Assembly: GCF_042675965.1 (NCBI RefSeq)
Contig: NZ_JBHTKJ010000011.1
Span: 22,817 to 86,816, forward strand
Reading direction: 5' to 3'
DNA: 64,000 bases
From: Virgibacillus_R byunsanensis
GTDB lineage: Bacteria > Bacillota > Bacilli > Bacillales > Amphibacillaceae
Part shown: positions 25,301 through 33,162 of the stretch, one piece after another
Layout: each line of letters starts with the position of its first letter
Numbering within the stretch: the first letter of the stretch is position 1
Notes under the pieces: generated by a model
What the model was told of the DNA's origin: nothing
Database searches by the model: none
The model's input: only the letters and a program-made list of their open reading frames with translations
Program-made: the position numbers and the translations under genes

Positions 25301-25953
25301 TGAATAAAGCAAATTTAATGGAACAAATTATTCAACAGACACAAATGCGCTGGGCAGAGGTACTTGAGGCGACGTTTATTCATATACAACTCGTGTTTTT
25401 TTCTATGCTGATGGCAGTTATACTAGGAGTTTTATTAGGTATTCTCATTACACGGGTTCCATCGCTGGTTCCACTTGTATTAGGTGGGACGGGTATTATG
25501 CAAACTATTCCCAGTCTTGCAGTACTTGGGTTTCTAATACCCGTTTTTGGAATTGGTGTTAAAACAGGGATTGCGGCATTATTCTTATATTCACTCTTAC
25601 CGATTGTTAGAAACACATACGCAGGTATCAAAGATGTTGATAGTGCAACAATAGAAGCCGCTAAAGGAATGGGTATGACGAGCAAGCAAATATTATTTAA
25701 GGTTGAGCTTCCTTTATCTGTTCCAATTATGATGGCTGGTGTTCGTACAGCTGCTGTTATTAACGTTGGTAATGCTACATTGGCAGCCTTTATAGGTGCC
25801 GGTGGACTTGGAGATTTTATCTTCTTAGGCATTACCAGAGGAATAGATGGTTTAATTTTCTTAGGAGCCATTCCTGCTGCTATGTTAGCTATTATACTTG
25901 AGTTTGTCTTCAACAAGCTTGAACGTTGGTCTACACCAGAAGGGTTGAAATAG
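25300..25953 (+). CDS. opuCB: Osmoprotectant ABC transporter permease
   Basis: A 217-residue permease with five to six helices and the conserved coupling loop EAAKGMGMTSKQILFKVELPLSVP. The proper start is ATG 25300, sharing one base with the opuCA stop and preceded by GGAGG; the frame extends to 25276 inside opuCA. OpuC has two different permeases flanking the binding protein; only one is present here, so it would act as a homodimer. Confidence 0.88.
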   Translation: MNKANLMEQIIQQTQMRWAEVLEATFIHIQLVFFSMLMAVILGVLLGILITRVPSLVPLVLGGTGIMQTIPSLAVLGFLIPVFGIGVKTGIAALFLYSLLPIVRNTYAGIKDVDSATIEAAKGMGMTSKQILFKVELPLSVPIMMAGVRTAAVINVGNATLAAFIGAGGLGDFIFLGITRGIDGLIFLGAIPAAMLAIILEFVFNKLERWSTPEGLK

Positions 25954-25954
25954 A

Positions 25955-26842
25955 ATGAATAGAAAAAAACTAATTTTACTTTTTATAACTTTCATTACTG
26001 TTATACCCCTAGCAGGATGTATATTAAATACGGATGAATCAATTACTGTGGGGTCAAGAAATAACACGGAAAGTATCATCTTATCAAATATCATGGGACA
26101 ATTAATTGAAGAAAAAACAGATGTGAGTGTAATCTATAGAGAAAATCTCGGTGGTTCTAATGTTGTTTGGAATGCAATGATGAATGGCAGTATTCAGGTA
26201 ATACCAGATTATACAGGTACAATTGTGATTACGTATTATGGTGAATCTCCTGGAACAGCTGAAGAAACACTGGCGAAAACGAAGGAACTTGTGGCAAAGG
26301 ACGGTATTAGAGCCTTTAATACTTTTGGATTCAATAACACCTACACGTTAGCATTTGATGAAGCAGAAGCAGAGAGACTTGATATAGAAACGTTCAGTGA
26401 CTTTGCGGAAGTTTCCGATCAATATACACTTGGGGCTGTTTTCGAATTTATTGATCGTCCGGACGGATTGCCGGGGTTTAAAGAGGAATATGATCTAGAG
26501 TTTAAAGATGTGAGAGGTATGGACCATGGAATGATGTACCGCGCCATTAATGGAGATGAAGTGGATGTAATTAATTCCTACACAACAGATGGTCAATTAC
26601 AAATATATGATTTGAGAGTGCTCGAAGATGATAAGTCTTATTTTCCGCCTTATCATGCGCTTCCTCTAGTGTTGGAAGAAACGCTTGAAAAATATCCTGA
26701 ATTAGAAGAAATATTACAGCAGCTTGAAGGTAAAATTGATGAACAGACAATGCAAGCCATGAATGCGAAAGTAGATAACGAGAACATGATGGTTGATTTA
26801 GTAGCAAGAAATTTCTTGCAAGAAGCTGGTTTAATTGAATAA
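25955..26842 (+). CDS. opuCC: Osmoprotectant-binding lipoprotein
   Basis: A 295-residue substrate-binding protein with a lipoprotein signal (lipobox LAGC at about residues 19-22). The OpuAC/ProX-type domain shows VGSRNNTESIILSNIMGQLIE, NPDYTGT-like PDYTGTIVITYYG and a C-terminal VDNENMMVDLVARNFLQEAG. It delivers betaine-type compounds to the permease. The gene follows the permease by one base and is ended by a perfect 20-base-pair terminator, so no fourth gene belongs to the operon. Confidence 0.88.
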   Translation: MNRKKLILLFITFITVIPLAGCILNTDESITVGSRNNTESIILSNIMGQLIEEKTDVSVIYRENLGGSNVVWNAMMNGSIQVIPDYTGTIVITYYGESPGTAEETLAKTKELVAKDGIRAFNTFGFNNTYTLAFDEAEAERLDIETFSDFAEVSDQYTLGAVFEFIDRPDGLPGFKEEYDLEFKDVRGMDHGMMYRAINGDEVDVINSYTTDGQLQIYDLRVLEDDKSYFPPYHALPLVLEETLEKYPELEEILQQLEGKIDEQTMQAMNAKVDNENMMVDLVARNFLQEAGLIE

Positions 26843-26870
26843 TATAATATTCTACAGGCAGTAAAGAAAC

Positions 26871-26915
26871 CTACAAACTAAAAAAGAGAGAGCTTCTCTC
26901 TTTTTTAGTTTGTAG
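26871..26915 (+). terminator. Very strong terminator of the OpuC-like operon
   Basis: Arms 26871-26890 and 26896-26915 pair perfectly over 20 bases around a five-base loop; the right arm contains the T-run (TTTTTT). Confidence 0.92.
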
Positions 26916-26929
26916 TATTTTATCAAAAT

Positions 26930-27041
26930 GCGGAAAAAACGGCTAAATTCGCGGAAATAACCAAAAAAATGCGGATATATCACTAAAAAACGCGGAAATA
27001 ACTAAATAACCGCGGAAAAACATTGATTAAACGCGGGAAAA
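26930..27041. repeat. Helically phased GCGGAA array
   Basis: Six copies of GCGG(A/G)(A/T)A start at 26930, 26951, 26971, 26992, 27012 and 27033, that is at steps of 21, 20, 21, 20 and 21 bases, close to two turns of B-DNA. The spacers are A-rich and not conserved in sequence except for a few shared AATAACTAAA-like stretches. It lies between the opuC terminator and the PadR promoter. Confidence 0.8.
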
Positions 27042-27081
27042 ATCCTGTCACATAACTACGAAGAAAAAATTTCCTATCCAC

Positions 27082-27134
27082 TTTACAAATAGCTGTGAAT
27101 TTTATATAGTGTAGATACCTAATAATTCTAGGTA
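27082..27134 (+). promoter_or_regulatory. Promoter and operator of the PadR-HAAS operon
   Basis: TTTACA (27082-27087) and TATAGT (27105-27110) are 17 bases apart. TACCTA (27116-27121) and TAGGTA (27129-27134) form a perfect dyad over the predicted start point and the ribosome site, a position where a repressor could block both transcription and translation. Confidence 0.6.
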
Positions 27135-27144
27135 GGTGAAAAAC

Positions 27145-27477
27145 ATGTTTAACCGAGAGCTTGTAAAAGGGAGCACATCACTTTTAATTCTACAACTGTT
27201 AAATGACCGGGACATGTATGGTTACGAACTGGTTAAAGAAATGGATCAACGTAGTGAGCATAATCTCCAAATCAAAGAAGGTACACTGTATCCGGCACTC
27301 CATAAACTGGAAAAGCAGGAATACATTGAATGTTACTGGGAGAACCAAGTAAAAGGTCCTTCACGTAAATATTACCGTATAACAGCAGAGGGTGAAAAGA
27401 TCCTCGACGAAAAAACAAGTGAATGGCATCGTTATGTTCAAGTCATGAACAACTTAATTCGGAGAAATGAATCATGA
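27145..27477 (+). CDS. PadR family transcriptional regulator
   Basis: A 110-residue winged-helix protein with the PadR features LLILQLLNDRDMYGYELVKEM, the wing turn EGTLYPALHKLEKQGY-like (here EGTLYPALHKLEKQEYIE) and YYRITAEGEK. ATG 27145 is favoured over GTG 27136 because AGGTAGGTG sits correctly before it. It overlaps the next gene by four bases (ATGA). PadR proteins usually repress their own operon and respond to small ligands. Confidence 0.9.
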   Translation: MFNRELVKGSTSLLILQLLNDRDMYGYELVKEMDQRSEHNLQIKEGTLYPALHKLEKQEYIECYWENQVKGPSRKYYRITAEGEKILDEKTSEWHRYVQVMNNLIRRNES

Positions 27478-28106
27478 TCGTTGGGGAAGACCAATTTTTT
27501 CAGGAATTAAAAAACGAGCTCGCTGATCACCCAGAAATAGAAAAAATTCTCGCGGATTATGAGTTGCATGTGTATGAACTTTCTCAGGAAGAATCCATGG
27601 ATGAACAGAACATGTACAATGAATTGGTTAATAGATTAGGCGCACCTCATGAGATTGCTCGACTATGGCAACAGGAAATAGATATTACCCCAAGGAAAAT
27701 GCAATGGTTGTTTGTGCTCTTTAACATAGGTATTTTTATTGGTGGAGGGTTATTAACTATTAGCTACAATGTTTTCCATTGGAATTGGATAGATCTACTT
27801 TGGGTGGGATTAACGGGAGTGCCTTCTGTCATTATTTTTATATATATTTTGTTCTGGGGCCTTTTAGGCTATGAAATTGGTAAAGAGTTTGGCCATAGCG
27901 GTCTAAAGCTGTTACGTAAAACGTTTCTATTTTCAATTGTTCCTAATTTAGTTTTAATGTACTTAGTTATATTCGGACTCATCCCACATAATTGGTTCCA
28001 ACCATTATTGAATGTACCATTTATTATCGTGTGTATTGTATTTACAGCATTCCTGTATCCAATAAGTTGGCTGGGTTATCGTTGGGGAAGAAAAATTTCT
28101 GTATAA
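27474..28106 (+). CDS. HAAS/DUF1700-type membrane signalling protein
   Basis: A 210-residue protein. The first 75 residues are a soluble helical domain typical of HAAS (FFQELKNELADHPEIEKILADYE, NRLGAPHEIARLWQQE). Four hydrophobic helices follow. HAAS proteins are usually encoded next to PadR regulators and are thought to help transmit envelope signals; here the coupling is a four-base overlap with the PadR gene. Confidence 0.8.
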   Translation: MIVGEDQFFQELKNELADHPEIEKILADYELHVYELSQEESMDEQNMYNELVNRLGAPHEIARLWQQEIDITPRKMQWLFVLFNIGIFIGGGLLTISYNVFHWNWIDLLWVGLTGVPSVIIFIYILFWGLLGYEIGKEFGHSGLKLLRKTFLFSIVPNLVLMYLVIFGLIPHNWFQPLLNVPFIIVCIVFTAFLYPISWLGYRWGRKISV

Positions 28107-28143
28107 GGGGCCCCTTGCCTGCCCCTAGAAACTATTTTTTTGG

Positions 28144-28172
28144 CTATATACATAGAATTTCTATGTATATAG
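28144..28172. repeat. Perfect 14-bp inverted repeat upstream of the DUF4173 gene
   Basis: CTATATACATAGAA and its exact complement flank a single central base. It ends 28 bases before the DUF4173 start codon and could be an operator or an mRNA hairpin; no T-run follows, so it is not a terminator. Confidence 0.65.
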
Positions 28173-28200
28173 AATAACATTGTATAGGGCGGGATAAAAA

Positions 28201-29661
28201 ATGGATTTGTATGTTAAACAAAAGGATTGGCTATTTCTACTTGTTTGTTTTGGACTTGGAATATTAGCGGAAATTAGCTTTTTTCATGGAAGTATTGGGC
28301 TATCATATCCTGTATTTATAGCAGGGTTTTACATGGTGCTTTTTCTTCGTTATCGTCTCTCGTTTACCCATCGGAGAATTGGGTTACTTATAATGGTGGT
28401 TATTTGGCTGTTGGCAGGAAGTTATCTTTTTTACGACAGTATCCTGCTTCACAACTTGAATCTATTGATCATACCTGTTCTTGTTTTTATTCATATGGTG
28501 CTAATTACCAGCCCTAATAATTGGAGTTGGGCAGCACCTGAATTTCTTACGTTACTCATAACTAAATTCAATGAAGGTCTGAAATATAGCTCCGCATTTT
28601 GTAATGCAGGGTTTAAACGAATTTTTAAAAACATGAACGAACAAACAGCGCAAATTGTAAAGCGTATTTTTCTAGGATTGGTAATTGGTATTCCGTTGTT
28701 GTTAGTGATCACCGGACTATTAATGTCAGCTGATGCGGTTTTTCAGGATATTGTCTTACGATTACCACAATTTATCTTTCAGTTTAATTTTCAAGAGGGA
28801 TTGTTTCGATTTGTACTTATAATTATGTTTACTTTATTGTTTTTTGGTATCTTCCAAGTATTGCATGTTAAGTCAAAACAAAAGGAATCGTATACCAACA
28901 AGGAAAAATCGCGAGTGAGTTGGGATGGTATAACTACTGCAACTGTTCTTGTTTTACTGAATGGCGTTTATGTAGTGTTTACAGTTATTCAATTTCGTTA
29001 TTTTTTTAGTGATAGCTTACAGAATGGGTTTACGTATGCAGAATACGCAAGACGAGGTTTTTTTGAATTAGTTATCGTCACGCTAATTAACTGGACGGTT
29101 CTAACGACCTTTTTGAATCTGGTCAAGAACCCTGGTAAACGAATGAATCTAATGATGAAAATAATGTATTCTCTATTAATAGTTGTTAGTGGCGTTATGC
29201 TGACATCGGCTTTTCAACGTTTGAGTATGTATGAAGCTGCCTATGGTTTTACGTTAGATCGTATTTTGGCTCATGCATTTATGATTTTCTTGATGGTCGT
29301 TTTTGCTTATACATTAATTCGAGTATGGATGGAGCGGTTATCCTTACTACATTTTTACCTGATTGCTGGGTTGATTTTTTATACAGGTTTACATGTAATC
29401 CATATCGAACAAATCATCGTGGATGAAAATTTAGACCGGTATGAACGTACTGGTAAGATAGATATTCATTACTTGAATTCCCTATCGTATACAGGTGTGA
29501 ATGGTTTAATCAAGTTGTATCAGGAAGACCCGGACCATCCAAGGCTGCAGGGTATTTTACAAAACGAAAAACAGATAGCTGAACAATCACCTAGCACGTG
29601 GCAATCGTTTAATTTCATAAAACAAAAGGTAACCAAAAAGCTAAGGGAGCTTGACCTATAA
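28201..29661 (+). CDS. DUF4173 family membrane protein
   Basis: A 486-residue membrane protein with about twelve helices and a soluble C-terminal part of about 90 residues. The conserved DUF4173 segment RRGFFELVIVTLINWTVL in the middle and the C-terminal LNSLSYTGVNGLIKLYQEDP are present. Such proteins often lie beside PadR/HAAS genes in Bacilli, as here. Function unknown; possibly envelope sensing (inference). Confidence 0.75.
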   Translation: MDLYVKQKDWLFLLVCFGLGILAEISFFHGSIGLSYPVFIAGFYMVLFLRYRLSFTHRRIGLLIMVVIWLLAGSYLFYDSILLHNLNLLIIPVLVFIHMVLITSPNNWSWAAPEFLTLLITKFNEGLKYSSAFCNAGFKRIFKNMNEQTAQIVKRIFLGLVIGIPLLLVITGLLMSADAVFQDIVLRLPQFIFQFNFQEGLFRFVLIIMFTLLFFGIFQVLHVKSKQKESYTNKEKSRVSWDGITTATVLVLLNGVYVVFTVIQFRYFFSDSLQNGFTYAEYARRGFFELVIVTLINWTVLTTFLNLVKNPGKRMNLMMKIMYSLLIVVSGVMLTSAFQRLSMYEAAYGFTLDRILAHAFMIFLMVVFAYTLIRVWMERLSLLHFYLIAGLIFYTGLHVIHIEQIIVDENLDRYERTGKIDIHYLNSLSYTGVNGLIKLYQEDPDHPRLQGILQNEKQIAEQSPSTWQSFNFIKQKVTKKLRELDL

Positions 29662-29699
29662 AAAGAGAGGCACTTAACTCTAGGAAGGTGTGGTTAGAC

Positions 29700-30398
29700 G
29701 TGAACTCAAGCATTCCTAAACACGTAGCGATCATGATGGACGGAAATGGGCGCTGGGGAAAAACAAGGGGGCTGACACGAAGCGAAGGTCATTATGCAGG
29801 TGCAAAGACAATGCAAAAGATCATAGATGCCTGTATTGAATTAGGTGTCAACGTGTTAACCCTCTATGCGTTTTCATCCGAAAATTGGTCGAGACCAAAG
29901 GATGAAGTTAATTATCTCATGCAGTTACCTGTTAAATTTTTCAAACAAAAGCTGCCTGAATTTATGAAAAGGAATATAAAAATACGGATATCGGGAAATA
30001 TTATGGTGCTTCCAGAACCTACCAAAATGGCACTGATGAAGGCAGAAGAAAAGACGAAAGCTAATGATGGGATTATCGTTAATTTTGCGTTTAATTATGG
30101 TGGCAGGGATGACATCTTACAGGCAATTCGTAAGGTGGTTAATGAAGTTCAACATAACAGGGTTGAATTTGAACAAGTGGACGAAAAAATGTTTGCACAG
30201 TTTTTATATACTAAAGACCTACCAGATCCAGATTTAGTAATACGTACTGGTGGTGAAAAGAGGGTAAGTAATTTTCTGTTATGGCAATCCTCCAAAGCAG
30301 AATTATATTTTAGTGATGTTTATTTTCCTGATTTTAATCAGGAATTATTGGAAGAAGCTATTCATGAATTACAGAGAAGACAACTAGCACACCTATAA
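29700..30398 (+). CDS. Cis-prenyltransferase (UppS-like) paralogue
   Basis: A 232-residue enzyme with the cis-prenyltransferase motifs IMMDGNGRWGK, LYAFSSENWSRP, VNFAFNYGGRDDI and RTGGEKRVSNFLLWQ. The normally conserved aromatic WPDF motif is FPDF and the residues after LLWQ are SSKAEL rather than (I/L)AYxE. The usual neighbours of essential uppS (frr, cdsA, dxr) are absent; a CYP152 gene follows instead. It is therefore probably a second copy with another chain length or role. GTG 29700 fits the family start; a frame start at GTG 29688 overlaps the ribosome site. Confidence 0.85.
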   Translation: MNSSIPKHVAIMMDGNGRWGKTRGLTRSEGHYAGAKTMQKIIDACIELGVNVLTLYAFSSENWSRPKDEVNYLMQLPVKFFKQKLPEFMKRNIKIRISGNIMVLPEPTKMALMKAEEKTKANDGIIVNFAFNYGGRDDILQAIRKVVNEVQHNRVEFEQVDEKMFAQFLYTKDLPDPDLVIRTGGEKRVSNFLLWQSSKAELYFSDVYFPDFNQELLEEAIHELQRRQLAHL

Positions 30399-30478
30399 TC
30401 TCTATAAAAAGAATAAAAATCTTTTTTTAGGGAAAAAAATGATAAGATAAACAATACATTTTAAAGGGGTAACTAGTT

Positions 30479-31738
30479 ATGGTAATGAACTCCTCCATAC
30501 CACAAGAAAAGGGTTTTGATAATAGTCTTGCCTTAATGACTGAAGGATATCTATACATCCCAAACAGACGCCGACACTTCCAATCAGATATTTTCCAAAC
30601 GCATTTAATGGGTGGTCAAAAAGTGATTTGTATGGGTGGTGAAGAGGCTGCGGAAATATTTTATGATAATGATAAATTTCAACGCCAAGGAGCCGCACCA
30701 AAAAGAATTCAAAAGTCGCTGTTTGGAGGGAGCGGTGTTCAAACGCTAGATGGTAGTGCACATAAACTTCGGAAACAATTGTTTATGTCACTTATGACGA
30801 CTGAACGGTTAAGTCAACTTGTTCAGATAACTAATAATCAATGGCAAATCGCTATCAACAAATGGGAGCAATCCGATGAGATCGTTCTTTTCCATGAATC
30901 AGAAGAAATCATGTGCCGGATAGCTTGCCTTTGGGCAGGTGTACCGTTATGGGCAAAGGAACTAAAGCAACGCACCAATGAATTCAGTGCAATGATCGAT
31001 GCATTTGGAGCAGTCGGACCAAGACATTGGCGCGGAAGATTGGCTCGTAATAGCTCCGAGAAATGGATAAGGGGCGTTATCGACCAAGTTCGTTCTGGTG
31101 AATTTACTGCAGAGGAAGGAACAGCACTACACGCTTTTTCGTGGCACCGTGATGTTGGTGGGGAACTTTTGAATACCCACATTGCAGCGGTGGAAGTTAT
31201 GAATATATTGAGGCCAATTGTAGCTATTGGAAGATTTATTACCTTTGGAGCCGTTGCGTTACATGACTATCCAGAGACGAAAAAGAAGCTGCAAATGGGT
31301 GAAGCTAATTATAGCCAAATGTTTGTCCAAGAAGTACGTCGTTTTTATCCATTTGGTCCATTTACTGGTGCACGGGTTAAGAGTGACTTCACCTGGAGCG
31401 GGCATAACTTTAAAAAAGGGACATTAGTATTACTCGATCTGTATGGAACCAATCTTGATCCGAATTTATGGGAAGATCCTAATGCATTCAAACCTGAGCG
31501 TTTTCAAGAATGGGATGGGAGTCCCTTTAACTTCATCCCACAAGGTGGTGGGGATTATCATATTGGTCACCGTTGTGCTGGTGAGTGGGTAACAATAGAA
31601 GTCATGAAGGCAAGTTTAGAATTTATGACAAGAAAGATTGATTATGAAGTCCCACCACAAGACCTAAACTTCAGTATGATGAGAATGCCGTCAATACCCA
31701 AGAGTAGGGTTGTGATTAGTGGAGTTAGACGGAAATAG
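30479..31738 (+). CDS. Cytochrome P450 CYP152 family fatty-acid peroxygenase
   Basis: A 419-residue P450 of the CypC/YbdT type. The haem cysteine is Cys366 in IPQGGGDYHIGHRCAGEW. The conserved arginine/proline region of the family is visible in EVRRFYPFGPFTGARV, where an arginine binds the fatty-acid carboxylate. CYP152 enzymes use hydrogen peroxide to hydroxylate or decarboxylate fatty acids and need no reductase, which matches the lack of a redox partner gene nearby. The ribosome site AAAGGGG is nine bases before the ATG. Confidence 0.92.
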   Translation: MVMNSSIPQEKGFDNSLALMTEGYLYIPNRRRHFQSDIFQTHLMGGQKVICMGGEEAAEIFYDNDKFQRQGAAPKRIQKSLFGGSGVQTLDGSAHKLRKQLFMSLMTTERLSQLVQITNNQWQIAINKWEQSDEIVLFHESEEIMCRIACLWAGVPLWAKELKQRTNEFSAMIDAFGAVGPRHWRGRLARNSSEKWIRGVIDQVRSGEFTAEEGTALHAFSWHRDVGGELLNTHIAAVEVMNILRPIVAIGRFITFGAVALHDYPETKKKLQMGEANYSQMFVQEVRRFYPFGPFTGARVKSDFTWSGHNFKKGTLVLLDLYGTNLDPNLWEDPNAFKPERFQEWDGSPFNFIPQGGGDYHIGHRCAGEWVTIEVMKASLEFMTRKIDYEVPPQDLNFSMMRMPSIPKSRVVISGVRRK

Positions 31739-31757
31739 AAAATTTCAAAGTAACATG

Positions 31758-31783
31758 AAGCGTTCATTAGAGCGCTTTTTTCT
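31758..31783 (+). terminator. Terminator of the CYP152 gene
   Basis: AAGCGTTC and GAGCGCTT form an eight-pair stem (one wobble) with loop ATTA, followed by TTTTCTT. Confidence 0.75.
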
Positions 31784-31874
31784 TAGTAGATAGGAAAGTA
31801 TAAAATTTTCTTATCTACATAAGTGCAACTAAGGCTTTCGCCATTAAGGCTTGGCGATAAGCCAAGTTTTCTAA
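31784..31874. repeat. Dispersed hairpin repeat, copy 2
   Basis: A full-length copy: AGTAGATAGGAAAGTATAAA...CTTATCTACATAAGTGCAACTAAGGC, then CTTGGCGATAAGCCAAGTTTTCTAA. Both hairpins are intact. It directly follows a terminator. Confidence 0.8.
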
Positions 31875-31911
31875 GCTTAGGAAATTATAAAATTAGGAGC
31901 CTGTGGATAAT

Positions 31912-32435
31912 TTATTAACTGCTTAAGCCACGTCCAGCTCCGACGTACAGGACAAGGAAAGCTTCACAGTGAAACATCGCACGAAGAAAAAGCGAACTTC
32001 TTTTTCAAGGACGTACTAGTGCCGATGACGCCACAGGATAAGTAAAGCTCCCCTGAAAAGCATCGCACGCAGAAAAAGCGCTTTTCTTTTTCAAGGACGA
32101 GGCGTTTTCATCGGCCAGCGCCCGTACTGCTAGTGGGCTTCCTTATCCTCCTTACGATAAGTCAACATCGAATCGCTTAGCAAAGGAAGGCCGACTAAAA
32201 GCGGGCTCCCGGCCCAACGTCGGCATACCCCTATGAAGGGGCATGTTTTCTTTTAGATGAACTTGACTTTTCGCCAATAATGGCGAAAGTCAGAGTGAAT
32301 CATATACTCTGGAGTGAATCTCATGCGGATTTGGAAGATCGACTAACTTCGCCGCTTTCGGCGGCAACGTCGACCCACCCGCGTGCGCGGGCGCAGCCCA
32401 TACGTCGCTAAACGGGCGCTTACGCTTTTGTTCTA
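31912..32435. repeat. Composite intergenic repeat of Bacillaceae type, with an internal 67-bp direct repeat
   Basis: This region is clearly richer in G and C than its neighbours and carries no protein frame I can support. It starts with CACGTCCAGCTCCGACG and ends with GCGCTTACGCTTTTGTTCT, ends that I associate with widespread Bacillaceae intergenic repeats. Units at 31947-32013 and 32033-32099 are similar 67-base direct repeats (ACAGGA...AAGCTC/TTC...CATCGCACG...GAAAAAGCG...TTTTTCAAGGACG). Hairpins such as GCCGCTTTCGGCGGC, ACCCCTATGAAGGGGCAT and CCCGCGTGCGCGGG follow. Confidence 0.6.
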
Positions 32436-32477
32436 TGAAAAATATTATATATATTTCGAAATTAAAAGGAGTGTCTT

Positions 32478-33026
32478 ATGATTAAAGCAAGCATTACTAG
32501 TCATTGATTCACAACAGGAATTAATAGATGGTAATCAAGAAGAAAAGGGTGTGTTCAATAAGCTGAAGCTAGTAGAAAACATAAACTCAGTCATAAAAAA
32601 AGAGCTGCAGGATAAAGTATTAATTGTTTTGTGAGAGATCTGGATGTTAGTGATGGAGGGGCAAAGGATTTCAGATTCACCAAGACATTCACGTCCTGTC
32701 TAATGCTAAGGTTTTTGATAAAGAAGCAACAAATTCTTTTCATGGTACAGGATTAAAAATCACCTAATTGAAAACCAGATTGAGCATCTTGTAATTATGG
32801 GGTGTCAGACAGAACATTGCATTGACACAGCTGTTCGAACTGCTACTATTAATGGATTTGGCGTTACATTAGTAGGTATGGACATTCAACTGCAGACAAC
32901 TCTATTTTAAAAGTTGAACAAATTATAACACACCATAATGCGGTACTACATGGTCATTATAATGTAGAGCATTTTTCCATGGGGAAAGAGAAATTATTTC
33001 GACCAACACATAACACTTATCGATAA
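32478..33026 (+). pseudogene. Decayed isochorismatase-family (cysteine hydrolase) gene
   Basis: An ATG at 32478 with AAAAGGAG before it opens a gene that breaks after nine codons. Reading across several frame shifts recovers an isochorismatase fold: LLVIDSQQELIDGN with the catalytic Asp, VLIVFVRDLD, and IMGCQTEHCIDTAVRTAT with the nucleophilic cysteine region, ending FRPTHNTYR at the TAA at 33024-33026. At least three single-base changes of frame are needed, so it is not expressed as an intact enzyme. Confidence 0.75.
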
Positions 33027-33162
33027 ATGGCGTGTACATGTGAAGTCCCGACTTTGAAGTGTGAAAGCATTAGAGTCTTTTTTCAATCTCTAATTTATAA
33101 TAAGACAACCCCCCTTATGAATACCATAATAAGTAGAAACTAACAGCTGGGGGAGAGAAGAA

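Noticed and set aside
25380..25916. 178-codon minus-strand frame opposite the osmoprotectant permease
   Set aside because: Pure antisense shadow of opuCB; no ribosome site.
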